Source of the DNA: Taklimakanibacter albus
GTDB lineage: Bacteria > Pseudomonadota > Alphaproteobacteria > Rhizobiales > Aestuariivirgaceae
DNA: 64,000 nucleotides
Assembly: GCF_016595235.1 (NCBI RefSeq)
Contig: NZ_JAENHL010000008.1
Span: forward strand, 1,262,624-1,326,623
Direction of reading: 5' to 3'
In this document: piece after piece, positions 1-8,306 of the stretch
Layout: each line of letters starts with the position of its first letter
Position numbering within the stretch: the stretch's first letter is position 1
Program-made: the position numbers and the translations under genes
The notes under the pieces: generated by a model
What the model saw: the letters and a program-made list of their open reading frames with translations, nothing else
Database searches by the model: none
Told to the model about the DNA's origin: nothing

Positions 1-86
1 GCACAGTTTAGTCTGCCCTTCAATCAAAATTGGAATTTATTTCCAGAAATGCGCGGAGGGCTCCACCTCCCGTCCAGGAGGCCAGG

Positions 87-2258
87 GTGCGTCAGACTCC
101 GCTTTCTCCCGCAGCGACTTGGGTTCGCCTCGAACTCGATGACGCCGACTGGGGCAATGAAAAAGCGCAGGACCTCATTCACTGGTACGGCCAGATGCTG
201 CTGATCCGCCGCTTCGAGGAAAAGCTGCTCGAGCTGGAGAAAGTCGGGCTGATCCATGGCCCGGCCCATGCCAGCATCGGCCAGGAAGCTGGCGCCGTCG
301 GCGCCATGTCGGTGCTCCGCGCCGGCGACAAGATCAACGGCACGCACCGCGCCCATCACCAAGTTCTGATGAAGCTGGTGAACGCCGAAATGCCGGCCGG
401 CTTCGACATCCTGAGCGACGCCTTCACCGCCGGCATGGATGACGCGATCCACCGCTTCATGGCGGAGATCATGGGCCTCTCGCCCGGCTATTGCGGCGGC
501 CGCGGCGGCTCGATGCATATGCGTTATGCCGATGCGGGCGTGGTCGGCACGTCGGCCATCGTCGGCGGCAACCCGCCGCATGCGGTCGGCTATGCGCTCG
601 CCGACAAGATGCTCGGCCGCGACCAGGTCTCGGTCACCTTCTTCGGCGACGGCGCCGCCCAGAACGGCGCCAGCTACGAGGCGATGAATATCGCGGCCGC
701 CCAGCGGCTGCCGGTGATCTTCTTCATCGAGAACAATCTCTATGGTGTGGCGACGCATATCTCGGACGTGACGCGCGAGACGCGCCTGTCGTCGCGGGGC
801 GCCATGCTCGGCATCACCTCCTTCGAATGCGACGGCATGGATGTCGTCGCGGTGCACCGCGCCATGGCGGAAGCGCTCAAGGTCATCCGCGACGAGGGTG
901 GCCCGGTGGTGATCGAAGCGATGTGCTACCGGCATTTCCATCAGTCGGGCAGCCGCAATGGCAGCGACTTCGGCTATCGCACGAAGGAAGAGGAAACCTC
1001 CTGGCGTGAGCGCGACCCCGTCGCCCTGGCCGAGGCGCGGCTCACGGCGCTTGGCCATCTGACCCTCAAGGACTTCGCCCATATCGACCAGGTGGTGACC
1101 GAGCGGGTCGCCGCCGCCGCGGCGCGTCTCACCGAACCGGTGCCGGGCGGCAATGCGCTGCGCATTCTCGAAAAGCTCTGGCCCGATCCCGCCACGCGCG
1201 ACCACGGCATCGTCGGCAATCTCTCGGAGCTGAACGGCAAGCGTTTTCTCGATCATGCCGACTTGCGCAACCAGGCCGTCGAGAAGGTCAAATTCGTCAC
1301 CGCCGCATCGGAGACTCTCGCCGCGGCGATGGAGCGCGATCCCACGATCATCGTGATGGGCGAGGACGTCCACCAGATGCGCGGCGGCGTCAGCGGCTTC
1401 ACCAAGGGCGCGCTGGAACGCTGGCCGGGCCGCGTCCTGCCGATGCCGATCGCCGAAAACGGCTTTACCGGCGTGGCGCTGGGCGCGGCGCTCAACGGGC
1501 TGCGCCCGGTGGTCGAGATCATGTTCGGCGATTTCTGCTTCACCGCCGCCGACCAGATCGGCAATGGCGTCGGCAAGGTGCGCCACATGTTCGGCGACGG
1601 CTTTCCGGTGCCGATCGTCATGCGCGTGCGCGTCTCGCCGCATACCGGCTACGGCTCGCAGCATTCGACCGACCCCTCGGCGCTCTTCGGCCTGTTCCCC
1701 GGCTGGCGCATCGTCACGCCGGCGACGGCCTTCGACTATATCGGCCTCTTGAATTCGGCGCTCGCCTGCGACGACCCGGTCCTCGTCCTCGAGCATACCG
1801 AGCTCTATCAGCGCGAATTCGAGGTCCCCAAGGGCGACCGTGAATTCTGCATTCCGTTCGGCGCGGCGCGCATCGTGCGACCGGGCGCGGCCTGCACGGT
1901 CCTCACCAGCTCGGTGATGGTGCAGAATGCGGTCAAGGCAGCTGCGGATACCGGTGTCGACGCCGAGATCATCGATCTGCGCAATATCGATCGCCACGGC
2001 ATCGACTGGGATCTGATCGGCGCCTCGATCGACAAGACCGGCCGTGTCGTCATCGCCGAGCAGACATCGCGCGGCATGAGCCTGGGCGCCAGCTGGGCGG
2101 CGGAGATCCAGGACCGTTACTTCGACTGTCTCGACCACGAAATCCTGCGCGTCACCGGAGGCCTGGCGGCGCCCACCGTCTCGGCCGTCCTCAACCGCGC
2201 AGCGCTCGCCTCGGCTGGCGATGTCAGCGAGGCACTTTTGAGAATTGCGGAACACTAA
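87..2258 (+). CDS. Fused E1 alpha-beta thiamine-dependent 2-oxoacid dehydrogenase
   Basis: Single-chain E1 of the pyruvate/branched-chain/acetoin dehydrogenase type: ThDP-dependent decarboxylation of a 2-oxo acid. Residues about 20-370 are E1 alpha, with HRAHHQ, GGRGGSMHM and the ThDP-Mg motif that begins at GDG (residue 187) and ends in ENNLYG. Residues about 400-723 are E1 beta, with MGEDVH, IAENGFTG and the GSQHS region. The alpha-then-beta order in one chain is seen in some bacterial E1 proteins; most rhizobial E1s are split. I chose the GTG at 87 because a perfect AGGAGG (76-81) lies 5 nt upstream; a TTG at 30 would add 19 residues without a good ribosome site and without family similarity. 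A substrate-binding protein gene follows after 19 nt. No lipoyl E2 or E3 gene is in the window, so the acceptor is unknown. The family is certain, the substrate is not. Confidence 0.85.
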   Translation: MRQTPLSPAATWVRLELDDADWGNEKAQDLIHWYGQMLLIRRFEEKLLELEKVGLIHGPAHASIGQEAGAVGAMSVLRAGDKINGTHRAHHQVLMKLVNAEMPAGFDILSDAFTAGMDDAIHRFMAEIMGLSPGYCGGRGGSMHMRYADAGVVGTSAIVGGNPPHAVGYALADKMLGRDQVSVTFFGDGAAQNGASYEAMNIAAAQRLPVIFFIENNLYGVATHISDVTRETRLSSRGAMLGITSFECDGMDVVAVHRAMAEALKVIRDEGGPVVIEAMCYRHFHQSGSRNGSDFGYRTKEEETSWRERDPVALAEARLTALGHLTLKDFAHIDQVVTERVAAAAARLTEPVPGGNALRILEKLWPDPATRDHGIVGNLSELNGKRFLDHADLRNQAVEKVKFVTAASETLAAAMERDPTIIVMGEDVHQMRGGVSGFTKGALERWPGRVLPMPIAENGFTGVALGAALNGLRPVVEIMFGDFCFTAADQIGNGVGKVRHMFGDGFPVPIVMRVRVSPHTGYGSQHSTDPSALFGLFPGWRIVTPATAFDYIGLLNSALACDDPVLVLEHTELYQREFEVPKGDREFCIPFGAARIVRPGAACTVLTSSVMVQNAVKAAADTGVDAEIIDLRNIDRHGIDWDLIGASIDKTGRVVIAEQTSRGMSLGASWAAEIQDRYFDCLDHEILRVTGGLAAPTVSAVLNRAALASAGDVSEALLRIAEH

Positions 2259-2277
2259 CAAAACACAGGAGGAAACA

Positions 2278-3879
2278 ATGAAAAGACTACGCTTGCTCAA
2301 ATCCAGCTTCATCGCACTATCGCTGGCACTGACGGCGACGGTGCTCACCGGGCCGCTGCCGAAGGCCATGGCCGAGGAGCGCCCGCTCGTCATCGCGCGC
2401 GACATGGACGTCAATTCGCTCGACCCGGCGCGCGCCTGGTGCGACACCTGCCAGATCTACAATACGTCCGTCTATGAGCAGCTCGTCACGCTCGACAAGG
2501 ACAACAAGGTCGTGCCGCTGCTGGCGGCAAGCTGGGAAGCCAACACCGAGCAGACGCAGTTCACCTTCAAGCTCGATCCCGCGGCGAAATTCTCCGACGG
2601 CTCACCGGTCGAATCGAAGGATGTGAAGTGGTCGTTCGAGCGCCTCAAGAACATCAAGGGCAACGGCGCCTTCCTGGCCGATCCGATCGTCTCGATCGAC
2701 ACGCCGGATGCGCAGACCGCCGTCATCAAGCTCGCGGCGCCCAATTCGGAATTCCTCAATCAGGTGGCGGCCGCCTTCCTGTCGGTGCTCAACAGCGATG
2801 TCGCCACCGCCAATGGCGCCCTGTCGGACGCCACCGCGGCCGAGAAGGACACGTCGGAAAACTGGTTCCTCACCCATTCGGCGGGCTCCGGCCCCTTCGT
2901 TCTCGAATCCTATGAACCCAATGCCGAGCTGCGCCTGAAGCGTAACGACGCCTATTGGCGCAAGGCGCCGGCAGTGCCGGCCGTCGTCTTCCGGCAAGTC
3001 AAGGATGCCGTGGCGCAGGCCCAGATGCTGCAATCGGGCGCGGCCGACATCGCCATGCAGATCGATCCCGAAACGGCAAAGACCCTCGAGGGCAGCCAGG
3101 TCAAGGTCGAGCGCGTGCCGTCCTTCAATTATGTGTATGTCGCTCTGTCGCCCGGCGCCAAGGCCAATACCGTCAAGCTTAGCCCTGAAGTGCGCGAGGC
3201 GATCTCGATCGCCATCGACCGCACGTCGCTGATCGACTTCACGCTCGGCGGTGCCGGCCGTCCGATCGCCACGCCCATTCCGCTCGGCTTTCCAGGCGGC
3301 GATGGCCACGAGATCCCGGCCTATAATGTCGAGAAGGCCAAGGAGCTGCTCGCCAAAGCCGGCGCGGCCGATGGGTTCGAGATGCAGTCGATCTATCCCG
3401 ACCTCAATGTCTATGGCGTCGACTTCTCCTTGATGATGCAGAAGATCCAGCAGGACCTGGCAAAAGTGGGAATCAAGGTGAAGCTCTCGCCGGTTCCCTT
3501 CGCCAATTGGCGCGAGGCGGCCAATGGCGATCACATCCCGCTGACGGCGGTGTTCTTCGCGCCGGACTTCTATGGCAGCTCGCAATATGTCGACGTGTTC
3601 GGCCTGTCGGAAGGAAGCGTGTGGGCCAAACGCGCCGGTGGCGCCGTCGACCCAACGATCATCAACAACGAAACCGGCAAGCTGATGAAGAAGGCGCTGG
3701 CCGCACCCACCGCCGACGAAGCGAACAAGATCTGGTTCGAAGCGGGTGAGATGATGGCCAAGGACCGCATCATCATCCCGATGGTGAGCCCGGATCTGAT
3801 CCTCGCTTACGGCCCCAATGTGAAGGGCGTGCGCTACAGCGCCTGCTGCAACCTGCCGCTGGCCGAAATTTCGAACTGA
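2278..3879 (+). CDS. ABC transporter substrate-binding protein, family 5 (peptide/opine type)
   Basis: Periplasmic solute-binding protein of the DppA/OppA family (SBP_bac_5), 533 residues, the usual size. A Sec signal peptide is clear: KRLRLLK, a hydrophobic stretch, then AMA-EE at about residue 34. The mature protein has the family signature around LDPARAW...YEQLV near residues 45-70. Two Cys pairs (CDTC near residue 57 and CC near the C-terminus) could form disulfides. The start is the ATG preceded by AGGAGG at 2269-2274; an upstream in-frame start at 2245 lies inside the preceding gene. No permease or ATPase genes are in the window, so they are either upstream or shared with another locus. 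Its place between an E1 dehydrogenase and two aminotransferases suggests that it captures an amine, amino acid or small peptide that these enzymes degrade; this is inference. Confidence 0.9.
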   Translation: MKRLRLLKSSFIALSLALTATVLTGPLPKAMAEERPLVIARDMDVNSLDPARAWCDTCQIYNTSVYEQLVTLDKDNKVVPLLAASWEANTEQTQFTFKLDPAAKFSDGSPVESKDVKWSFERLKNIKGNGAFLADPIVSIDTPDAQTAVIKLAAPNSEFLNQVAAAFLSVLNSDVATANGALSDATAAEKDTSENWFLTHSAGSGPFVLESYEPNAELRLKRNDAYWRKAPAVPAVVFRQVKDAVAQAQMLQSGAADIAMQIDPETAKTLEGSQVKVERVPSFNYVYVALSPGAKANTVKLSPEVREAISIAIDRTSLIDFTLGGAGRPIATPIPLGFPGGDGHEIPAYNVEKAKELLAKAGAADGFEMQSIYPDLNVYGVDFSLMMQKIQQDLAKVGIKVKLSPVPFANWREAANGDHIPLTAVFFAPDFYGSSQYVDVFGLSEGSVWAKRAGGAVDPTIINNETGKLMKKALAAPTADEANKIWFEAGEMMAKDRIIIPMVSPDLILAYGPNVKGVRYSACCNLPLAEISN

Positions 3880-3891
3880 CAAAATAAAAAG

Positions 3892-3915
3892 GGGAGTGCT
3901 CTGGCACTCCCTTTT
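3892..3915 (+). terminator. Hairpin with T-run after the substrate-binding protein gene
   Basis: Perfect 8-bp stem GGGAGTGC/GCACTCCC with a 4-nt loop, flanked by an A-run and followed by TTTT. It looks like an intrinsic terminator or attenuator between the binding-protein gene and the aminotransferase gene, 21 nt before the next start codon. Such hairpins commonly let a binding protein be made in excess over downstream products. Confidence 0.7.
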
Positions 3916-3935
3916 CCCGCTTGCTGGAGAGGATC

Positions 3936-5186
3936 ATGACCATCAGCCTAAAGAACAGCCGCGACGCCGAGCTTCTGGCACGGGCGCAGCGCGTGGTGCC
4001 CAATGGCGTGTGGGGCCATATGGCGACCCGCTCGATCGCGCCGGGTTATCCGCAATTCTTCGCGAAGTCGGACGGCTGCCGCGTCTGGGATGCCGACGGC
4101 AATGAATATATCGACTTCATGTGCGCCTGGGGCCCCAATGTGCTGGGCTATGGCCACGCAGAAGTCGACGGGGCGGCCTTCGCCCGGATGAAGCAGGGCG
4201 ATATCGGCAATGGCCCGACCGAGGTGATGGTCGAGCTCGCCGAGCTGCTGGTCGACACGATCGATCACGCCGACTGGGCGCTGTTCCAGAAGAACGGCAC
4301 CGACGCCACAACGGCCTCGGTGACGATCGCCCGGGCCGCCACCGGACGGCGCAAGATCCTGGTGGCGCGCGGCGCCTATCACGGCGCTGTGCCCTGGTGC
4401 TCGCCCTCGATGGTGGGCGTCACCGCCGAGGACCGCGCCCATCTCGCGCAATTCGAGTTCAACGACATCGCCAGCCTCGATGCGGCGGTGGCCGCCGCCG
4501 GCGACGATCTGGCCGCCATCCTGCTCACCGCCTTCCGCCACGACGTCAATCGCGACCAGGAAATGCCGGACCCGGCCTTCCTCCAGCAGGCGCGGCGCCA
4601 TTGCGACCAAAGCGGCGCGGCGCTGATCCTCGATGATGTGCGCGCCGGCTTCCGGCTCGATGTCCGCGGCAGCTGGGCGCAATATGGCGTCAAGCCCGAT
4701 CTCGCCGCTTATTCGAAAGCCATCGCCAATGGCTGGCCACTCGCCGCCATCGCCGGTAACGAGCGCATGCGCGAGGGCGCGGCCAAGATTTTCGTCACCG
4801 GCTCGTTCTGGTACGGCGCCGCCGCCATGGCCGCCGCCGTCAAGACGATCGAGATTTTGCGCGACACCAACGCGCTCGCCCATAGCGCGGCGATGGGCCA
4901 ACGCCTGCGCGAGGGACTGGACATGGTGGCCCGCCGCCATGGCTTCACGCTCAGCCAGACGGGACCGGCGCAAATGCCGATGGTCCGCTTCGCCGGCGAC
5001 CAGGAGCTCCGGATCGGCAACGCCTTCTGCGTCGCCGCTCTGCGCCACGGGATCTATCTACACCCGCGGCACAATATGTTCCTCTCGGCGGCGCATCAGC
5101 CCGCCGATATCGACCGCGCCATCGCAGCGGCGGAGACGACGTTCAAGGACATCGCCGCCCTCGGCATCACCCCGCCCCGTATCTGA
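3936..5186 (+). CDS. Class III PLP-dependent aminotransferase (glutamate-1-semialdehyde aminomutase-like)
   Basis: Fold-type I class III aminotransferase, 416 residues, most like the glutamate-1-semialdehyde 2,1-aminomutase branch ([42 protein letters not shown]). The PLP lysine is K261 in [10 protein letters not shown] and the cofactor Asp lies in [10 protein letters not shown]. The start ATG at 3936 follows GGAGAGG; a TTG at 3921 would add five residues and sits in the hairpin tail. The true hemL is a heme-pathway gene normally found alone; here the neighbours are a 2-oxoacid dehydrogenase, a solute-binding protein and a second transaminase, so a catabolic aminotransferase or aminomutase acting on an imported amine is more likely. 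The substrate cannot be read from sequence. It is followed after 22 nt by the fold-type IV transaminase. Confidence 0.88.
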   Translation: MTISLKNSRDAELLARAQRVVPNGVWGHMATRSIAPGYPQFFAKSDGCRVWDADGNEYIDFMCAWGPNVLGYGHAEVDGAAFARMKQGDIGNGPTEVMVELAELLVDTIDHADWALFQKNGTDATTASVTIARAATGRRKILVARGAYHGAVPWCSPSMVGVTAEDRAHLAQFEFNDIASLDAAVAAAGDDLAAILLTAFRHDVNRDQEMPDPAFLQQARRHCDQSGAALILDDVRAGFRLDVRGSWAQYGVKPDLAAYSKAIANGWPLAAIAGNERMREGAAKIFVTGSFWYGAAAMAAAVKTIEILRDTNALAHSAAMGQRLREGLDMVARRHGFTLSQTGPAQMPMVRFAGDQELRIGNAFCVAALRHGIYLHPRHNMFLSAAHQPADIDRAIAAAETTFKDIAALGITPPRI

Positions 5187-5208
5187 TATCTCCCCTATTG
5201 GAAGAGCC

Positions 5209-6174
5209 ATGTCCTATACCGATCATATCTTCGTCGATTACCGCCGCCGCGTGAAAGCGCTCGAAGCCAGCAACAATCCGTTTGCCCGCGGCGTCGCCTA
5301 TGTCGAGGGCCAATATGTGCCGCTGCACGAAGCCCGCATCCCGCTCCTCGACCAGGGCTTCCTGCATTCCGACCTGACCTATGACGTGCCGGCCATCTGG
5401 GACGGCCGTTTCTTCCGTCTCGATGATCATCTCGACCGCTTCGAGCGCAGCTGCGCGAAGCTCAGGCTCAAAAGCCCGCTGCCACGCCAGGAGATGCGCG
5501 ACCGGCTGATCGAGATGGCGGCGAAAAGCGGCATCCGCGACGCCTATGTCATGCTGATCGTGACCCGGGGCCTGCGTTATGTCCGCCAATATGCGCCGGA
5601 GGACTGCAAGAATTTCTGCTACCTGATGGTCATGCCCTATCTGTGGGTGATGGACGAGGAGACCCAGAAGACGGGCGGCAGCGCAGTGATCGCGCGCACC
5701 GTGCGCCGGGTGCCGCCGGGCGCCATCGACCCGACGGTCAAGAACCTGCAATGGGGTGATCTCACCCGCGGGCTCCTCGAAGCGCGCGATCGCGGCGCCA
5801 TGTATCCGATCCTGACCGACGGCGACGCCAATATCACCGAGGGATCCGGCTTCAACGTCATCCTGATCAAGGATGGAAAGCTCCACACACCGAAAAAGGG
5901 CGTGCTGGAAGGCGTCACGCGTTTGTCCGTCCTCGCCATCGCCGAAAAGCTCGGCTATCCCCACATCATCGACGACGTCCCGGTGGATCTCGCTTATGAT
6001 TGCGACGAGATCCTCTTCGTGACGACCGCCGGCGGCGTCATGCCGATAACCAGATTGGACGGCCAGCCGGTCGGCAGCGGCGACGTGGGGCCGATCAGCA
6101 AGGCGTTGTGGAAAGCCTATTGGGACGCCCATCGCGACCCCGAGCTCAGCTTTGCGATCCCCTACAAGGACTGA
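5209..6174 (+). CDS. Fold-type IV transaminase, (R)-selective amine transaminase-like
   Basis: Class IV (BCAT/D-amino acid) PLP transaminase, 321 residues. The PLP lysine is K178 in [11 protein letters not shown]. The segments [13 protein letters not shown] (H53, Y58, V60), [24 protein letters not shown] and [16 protein letters not shown] are, as I recall them, nearly the same as in the (R)-selective amine:pyruvate transaminases of Aspergillus terreus and Arthrobacter, and clearly unlike IlvE or DadA-type D-Ala transaminases. One active-site position, Glu117 of the fungal enzyme, appears to be Met115 here, and Phe115 appears to be Tyr113. The reaction would be transfer of an amino group from an (R)-amine or D-amino acid to pyruvate. 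It is the last gene of the module at the left end, 22 nt after a class III aminotransferase. The family is well supported; the substrate is inferred. Confidence 0.85.
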   Translation: MSYTDHIFVDYRRRVKALEASNNPFARGVAYVEGQYVPLHEARIPLLDQGFLHSDLTYDVPAIWDGRFFRLDDHLDRFERSCAKLRLKSPLPRQEMRDRLIEMAAKSGIRDAYVMLIVTRGLRYVRQYAPEDCKNFCYLMVMPYLWVMDEETQKTGGSAVIARTVRRVPPGAIDPTVKNLQWGDLTRGLLEARDRGAMYPILTDGDANITEGSGFNVILIKDGKLHTPKKGVLEGVTRLSVLAIAEKLGYPHIIDDVPVDLAYDCDEILFVTTAGGVMPITRLDGQPVGSGDVGPISKALWKAYWDAHRDPELSFAIPYKD

Positions 6175-6267
6175 GCCGAAGCTGACGAAGAATTGATCGG
6201 GGAGTCTTTCGCGAGCCGATAGATTGAGCACCGGGACGCATCTTGTTGCCGCATCCGGAGCAACGAC

Positions 6268-7062
6268 ATGTCAGCAGTACGCTTTCTGGTACTTCTCCTG
6301 ATCCTCCTTTCGCCACAGGCGGCATCGCGCGCCCAGGCGATGGCGAGCGACTGCCTCGCCATGGCGCAGGCGCCGGGCTTCGTGCCGGTGCAATATTCGG
6401 CCCCGACACTCGCGGCCGATGAGGTCCAGCTCACCTTTCTCGGCCATTCGACCTTCCTCATCGAAAGCGCCGGCGGGGTGAAGATCGCCACCGATTATTC
6501 GGGCTATGCCGGCGGCATCGTGCCCGATGTCGCCACCATGAACCATGCGCATCGCTCGCACTACACCGACTTTCCGGACCCGGCGATCAAACAGGTGCTG
6601 CGCGGCTGGAATCCGGAGGGCGGGCCGGCGCGCCATGACCTCACCGTGGGCGATGTGCGCATCCGCAATGTCACCACCGACATCCGCGCGATGGGCGGCG
6701 CCGTGCCGGACGGCAATTCGATCTTCATCTTCGAGGTGGCGGGCCTGTGCATCGGCCATCTCGGCCATCTGCATCACGAGCTGAGCAACGCGCAGCTGGC
6801 GGCGATCGGCCGGCTCGACATCGTGCTGGTGCCGGTCGATGGCACTTATACGATGGCGCAGGCCAACATGCTGAATGTACTGAAGGAGCTGAAAGCCCGC
6901 CTCGTCCTGCCGATGCATTATTTCACGCCGGAGACGCTGCAGCGTTTCATCAACGGCCTAAGCGGCGAGCTCGATGTCGAGATCAGCGGCAAAGCCTCGG
7001 TCACCGTCTCGGCCAGGACGCTGCCGGAGAAGCCGAAGCTGCTTGTGCTGCCGGGATATTAG
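6268..7062 (+). CDS. Secreted metallo-beta-lactamase-fold hydrolase (UlaG-like)
   Basis: Zinc-dependent MBL-fold protein of 264 residues with an N-terminal signal peptide (RFLVLLLILLSPQAASRAQA). The FLGHSTFLIES strand is typical of the UlaG-like L-ascorbate lactonase branch. The metal-binding motif reads NHAHRSHYTD, so the usual HxHxDH is HxHxxH with Ser-His in place of Asp-His; further His residues are in IGHLGHLHHE and MHYFTPE. The missing Asp may leave only one zinc site intact. A GGAG ribosome site precedes the ATG. It lies 93 nt after the transaminase on the same strand and could be co-transcribed, but its role in that module is not evident. Substrate unknown. Confidence 0.8.
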   Translation: MSAVRFLVLLLILLSPQAASRAQAMASDCLAMAQAPGFVPVQYSAPTLAADEVQLTFLGHSTFLIESAGGVKIATDYSGYAGGIVPDVATMNHAHRSHYTDFPDPAIKQVLRGWNPEGGPARHDLTVGDVRIRNVTTDIRAMGGAVPDGNSIFIFEVAGLCIGHLGHLHHELSNAQLAAIGRLDIVLVPVDGTYTMAQANMLNVLKELKARLVLPMHYFTPETLQRFINGLSGELDVEISGKASVTVSARTLPEKPKLLVLPGY

Positions 7063-7074
7063 TCGCCGAACGTT

Positions 7075-7189
7075 CCCCTCACCCTGAGGTGCCCGCCGAA
7101 GGCGGACCTCGAAGGGTATGCTTCAGCGCTCTCGCTCTATCCTGATGGATGCTTCGAGGCTCGCTGCGCTCGCACCTCAGCATGAGGGG
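7075..7189. repeat. Intergenic palindromic repeat (rhizobial RPE type)
   Basis: Imperfect long inverted repeat: CCCCTCACCCTGAGGTG at the left end pairs with CACCTCAGCATGAGGGG at the right end, with inner GGACCTCGAAGG/GCTTCGAGGC matches. It lies between two convergent genes. The sequence is of the widespread alphaproteobacterial intergenic element type; it may act as a bidirectional transcription stop. Confidence 0.75.
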
Positions 7190-7205
7190 TAGTGGGAATC
7201 GCGCC

Positions 7206-7994
7206 TCAGTCGGCGAACCGCATGGCCATTCGGCCAAACGAGCCAAAATCGACGGAGACATCATCGCCGGGTAAGATCTCCAGCGGCACGAGGCAGGTGC
7301 CGGTGGTGACGATGTGATCCCTGGCGAGCGTCAGGCCGTACTGCGACAGCTCATTGGCGAGCCAGACGAGGGCATTGCGGGGATCGCCCAGAACACTGGC
7401 GCCGATGCCCTCGCGCTCCAGCCGCGTGCCGACACGGCCGACCACCCGATGCCCCGCGAGATCGACATCGCGCCAGAAGGACGGCGCTTCGGGTCCGAGC
7501 ACGAATTGATGCCCGCAGGCATTGTCGGCGATCAATTGCGCCGCCCCCACGCAGGTGAAGTCGGTGTAACGTGAATCGGGGATCTCGATGGCGAGATGCA
7601 AGGCCGCCACGGCCGCGAGCACTTCGTCTTGCTCATAGGGCTTGACGCGGGGCGGCAGATCGCGCGCCATCCGGAAGGCGAATTCCGCTTCGGCGACCCG
7701 CATGCGGTTGGCGCCGAAGGTCAGGACGGCGCCGTCGGGATGGACCATCTCGGCGAGAAGCCGGCCGGCCAGCGGTCCATCGACGGCGATGTGCCGCTGG
7801 CCCGCCAGACTCGTGGCGGCGATCTTCCAGCCGGCGAGCGGCCTGGTGCTCAGATGATCAAGATGTGACTGGATCAGATATGCTTCGGCGCGGTCCTGTG
7901 GACAGAGCGGCGGCGGCAGGTGATCCAACGTCGTGCCGTCCTGCCAATGCCGGATCAGCACATCCGACGCTTCCCCTGTCCTGGTCAATTCCAT
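7206..7994 (-). CDS. 2-keto-4-pentenoate hydratase family protein (MhpD-like)
   Basis: 262-residue protein of the fumarylacetoacetase-like/2-keto-4-pentenoate hydratase fold. Family features are the GWKIAATS segment near residue 55, RVAEAEFAFRMARDLPP with the acidic metal ligands, AIEIPDSRYTD, and the C-terminal TTGTCLVPLEILPGDDVSVDFGSFG. In meta-cleavage pathways such enzymes hydrate 2-hydroxy-2,4-dienoates with Mg2+ or Mn2+. No dioxygenase, aldolase or other meta-cleavage gene is adjacent, so a specific aromatic pathway cannot be assigned. The gene is flanked by palindromic repeats on both sides and is probably transcribed alone. Confidence 0.85.
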   Translation of the reverse strand: MELTRTGEASDVLIRHWQDGTTLDHLPPPLCPQDRAEAYLIQSHLDHLSTRPLAGWKIAATSLAGQRHIAVDGPLAGRLLAEMVHPDGAVLTFGANRMRVAEAEFAFRMARDLPPRVKPYEQDEVLAAVAALHLAIEIPDSRYTDFTCVGAAQLIADNACGHQFVLGPEAPSFWRDVDLAGHRVVGRVGTRLEREGIGASVLGDPRNALVWLANELSQYGLTLARDHIVTTGTCLVPLEILPGDDVSVDFGSFGRMAMRFAD

Positions 7995-8105
7995 TCAACC
8001 GCTCCCGCCTCGATAACATAAGGTCGGGTCGTTGCGGCGGAGATGTCAAGTGGCCCCTCTCGCAGCGCTGTCCTATTCAGACATCCGAGAAGTGACGCGG
8101 TTCTT

Positions 8106-8283
8106 CCCCTCGCCCCGCGAAAGCGGGGAGAGGGAGGGGCCCATTGCGAAGCAATGGGAAGGTGAGGGGCACCCGGTCGCTTGGCGCGATGCCACGCTTG
8201 AAGGAAGAGGTAACAGGGATACCCCTCACCCTCCCAACGCTGACGCGTTGGGCCCCTCCCTCTCCCCTCTTCGAGGGGAGAGG
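8106..8283. repeat. Large palindromic intergenic repeat with nested hairpins
   Basis: Two half-elements in inverse orientation. The left half contains CCCCGC-GAAA-GCGGGG and CCCATTGC-GAA-GCAATGGG; the right half contains CCCAACGC-TGA-CGCGTTGGG and ends in CCCCTC-TTC-GAGGGG. The two halves begin and end with CCCCTC/GAGGGG runs. It lies downstream of gcvP and upstream of the hydratase gene, and fills the space between them; I see no gene in it. Confidence 0.7.
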
Positions 8284-8306
8284 TGTGCCTGCTTCTGGCC
8301 TCTCTC

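Noticed and set aside
24-2447. Very long minus-strand open frame (over 800 codons) opposite the E1 gene
   Set aside because: GC-rich third-position shadow of a well-conserved plus-strand gene; its translation is Arg/Ala/His-rich without domains. The same holds for long antisense frames opposite the substrate-binding protein, the transaminases, gcvP, the EAL protein, thrC, coxA and ribF.
3936-5186. Calling the class III enzyme hemL (glutamate-1-semialdehyde aminomutase)
   Set aside because: Similarity is to the family branch only, and the neighbourhood is catabolic rather than tetrapyrrole-related; a specific name would be overreach.
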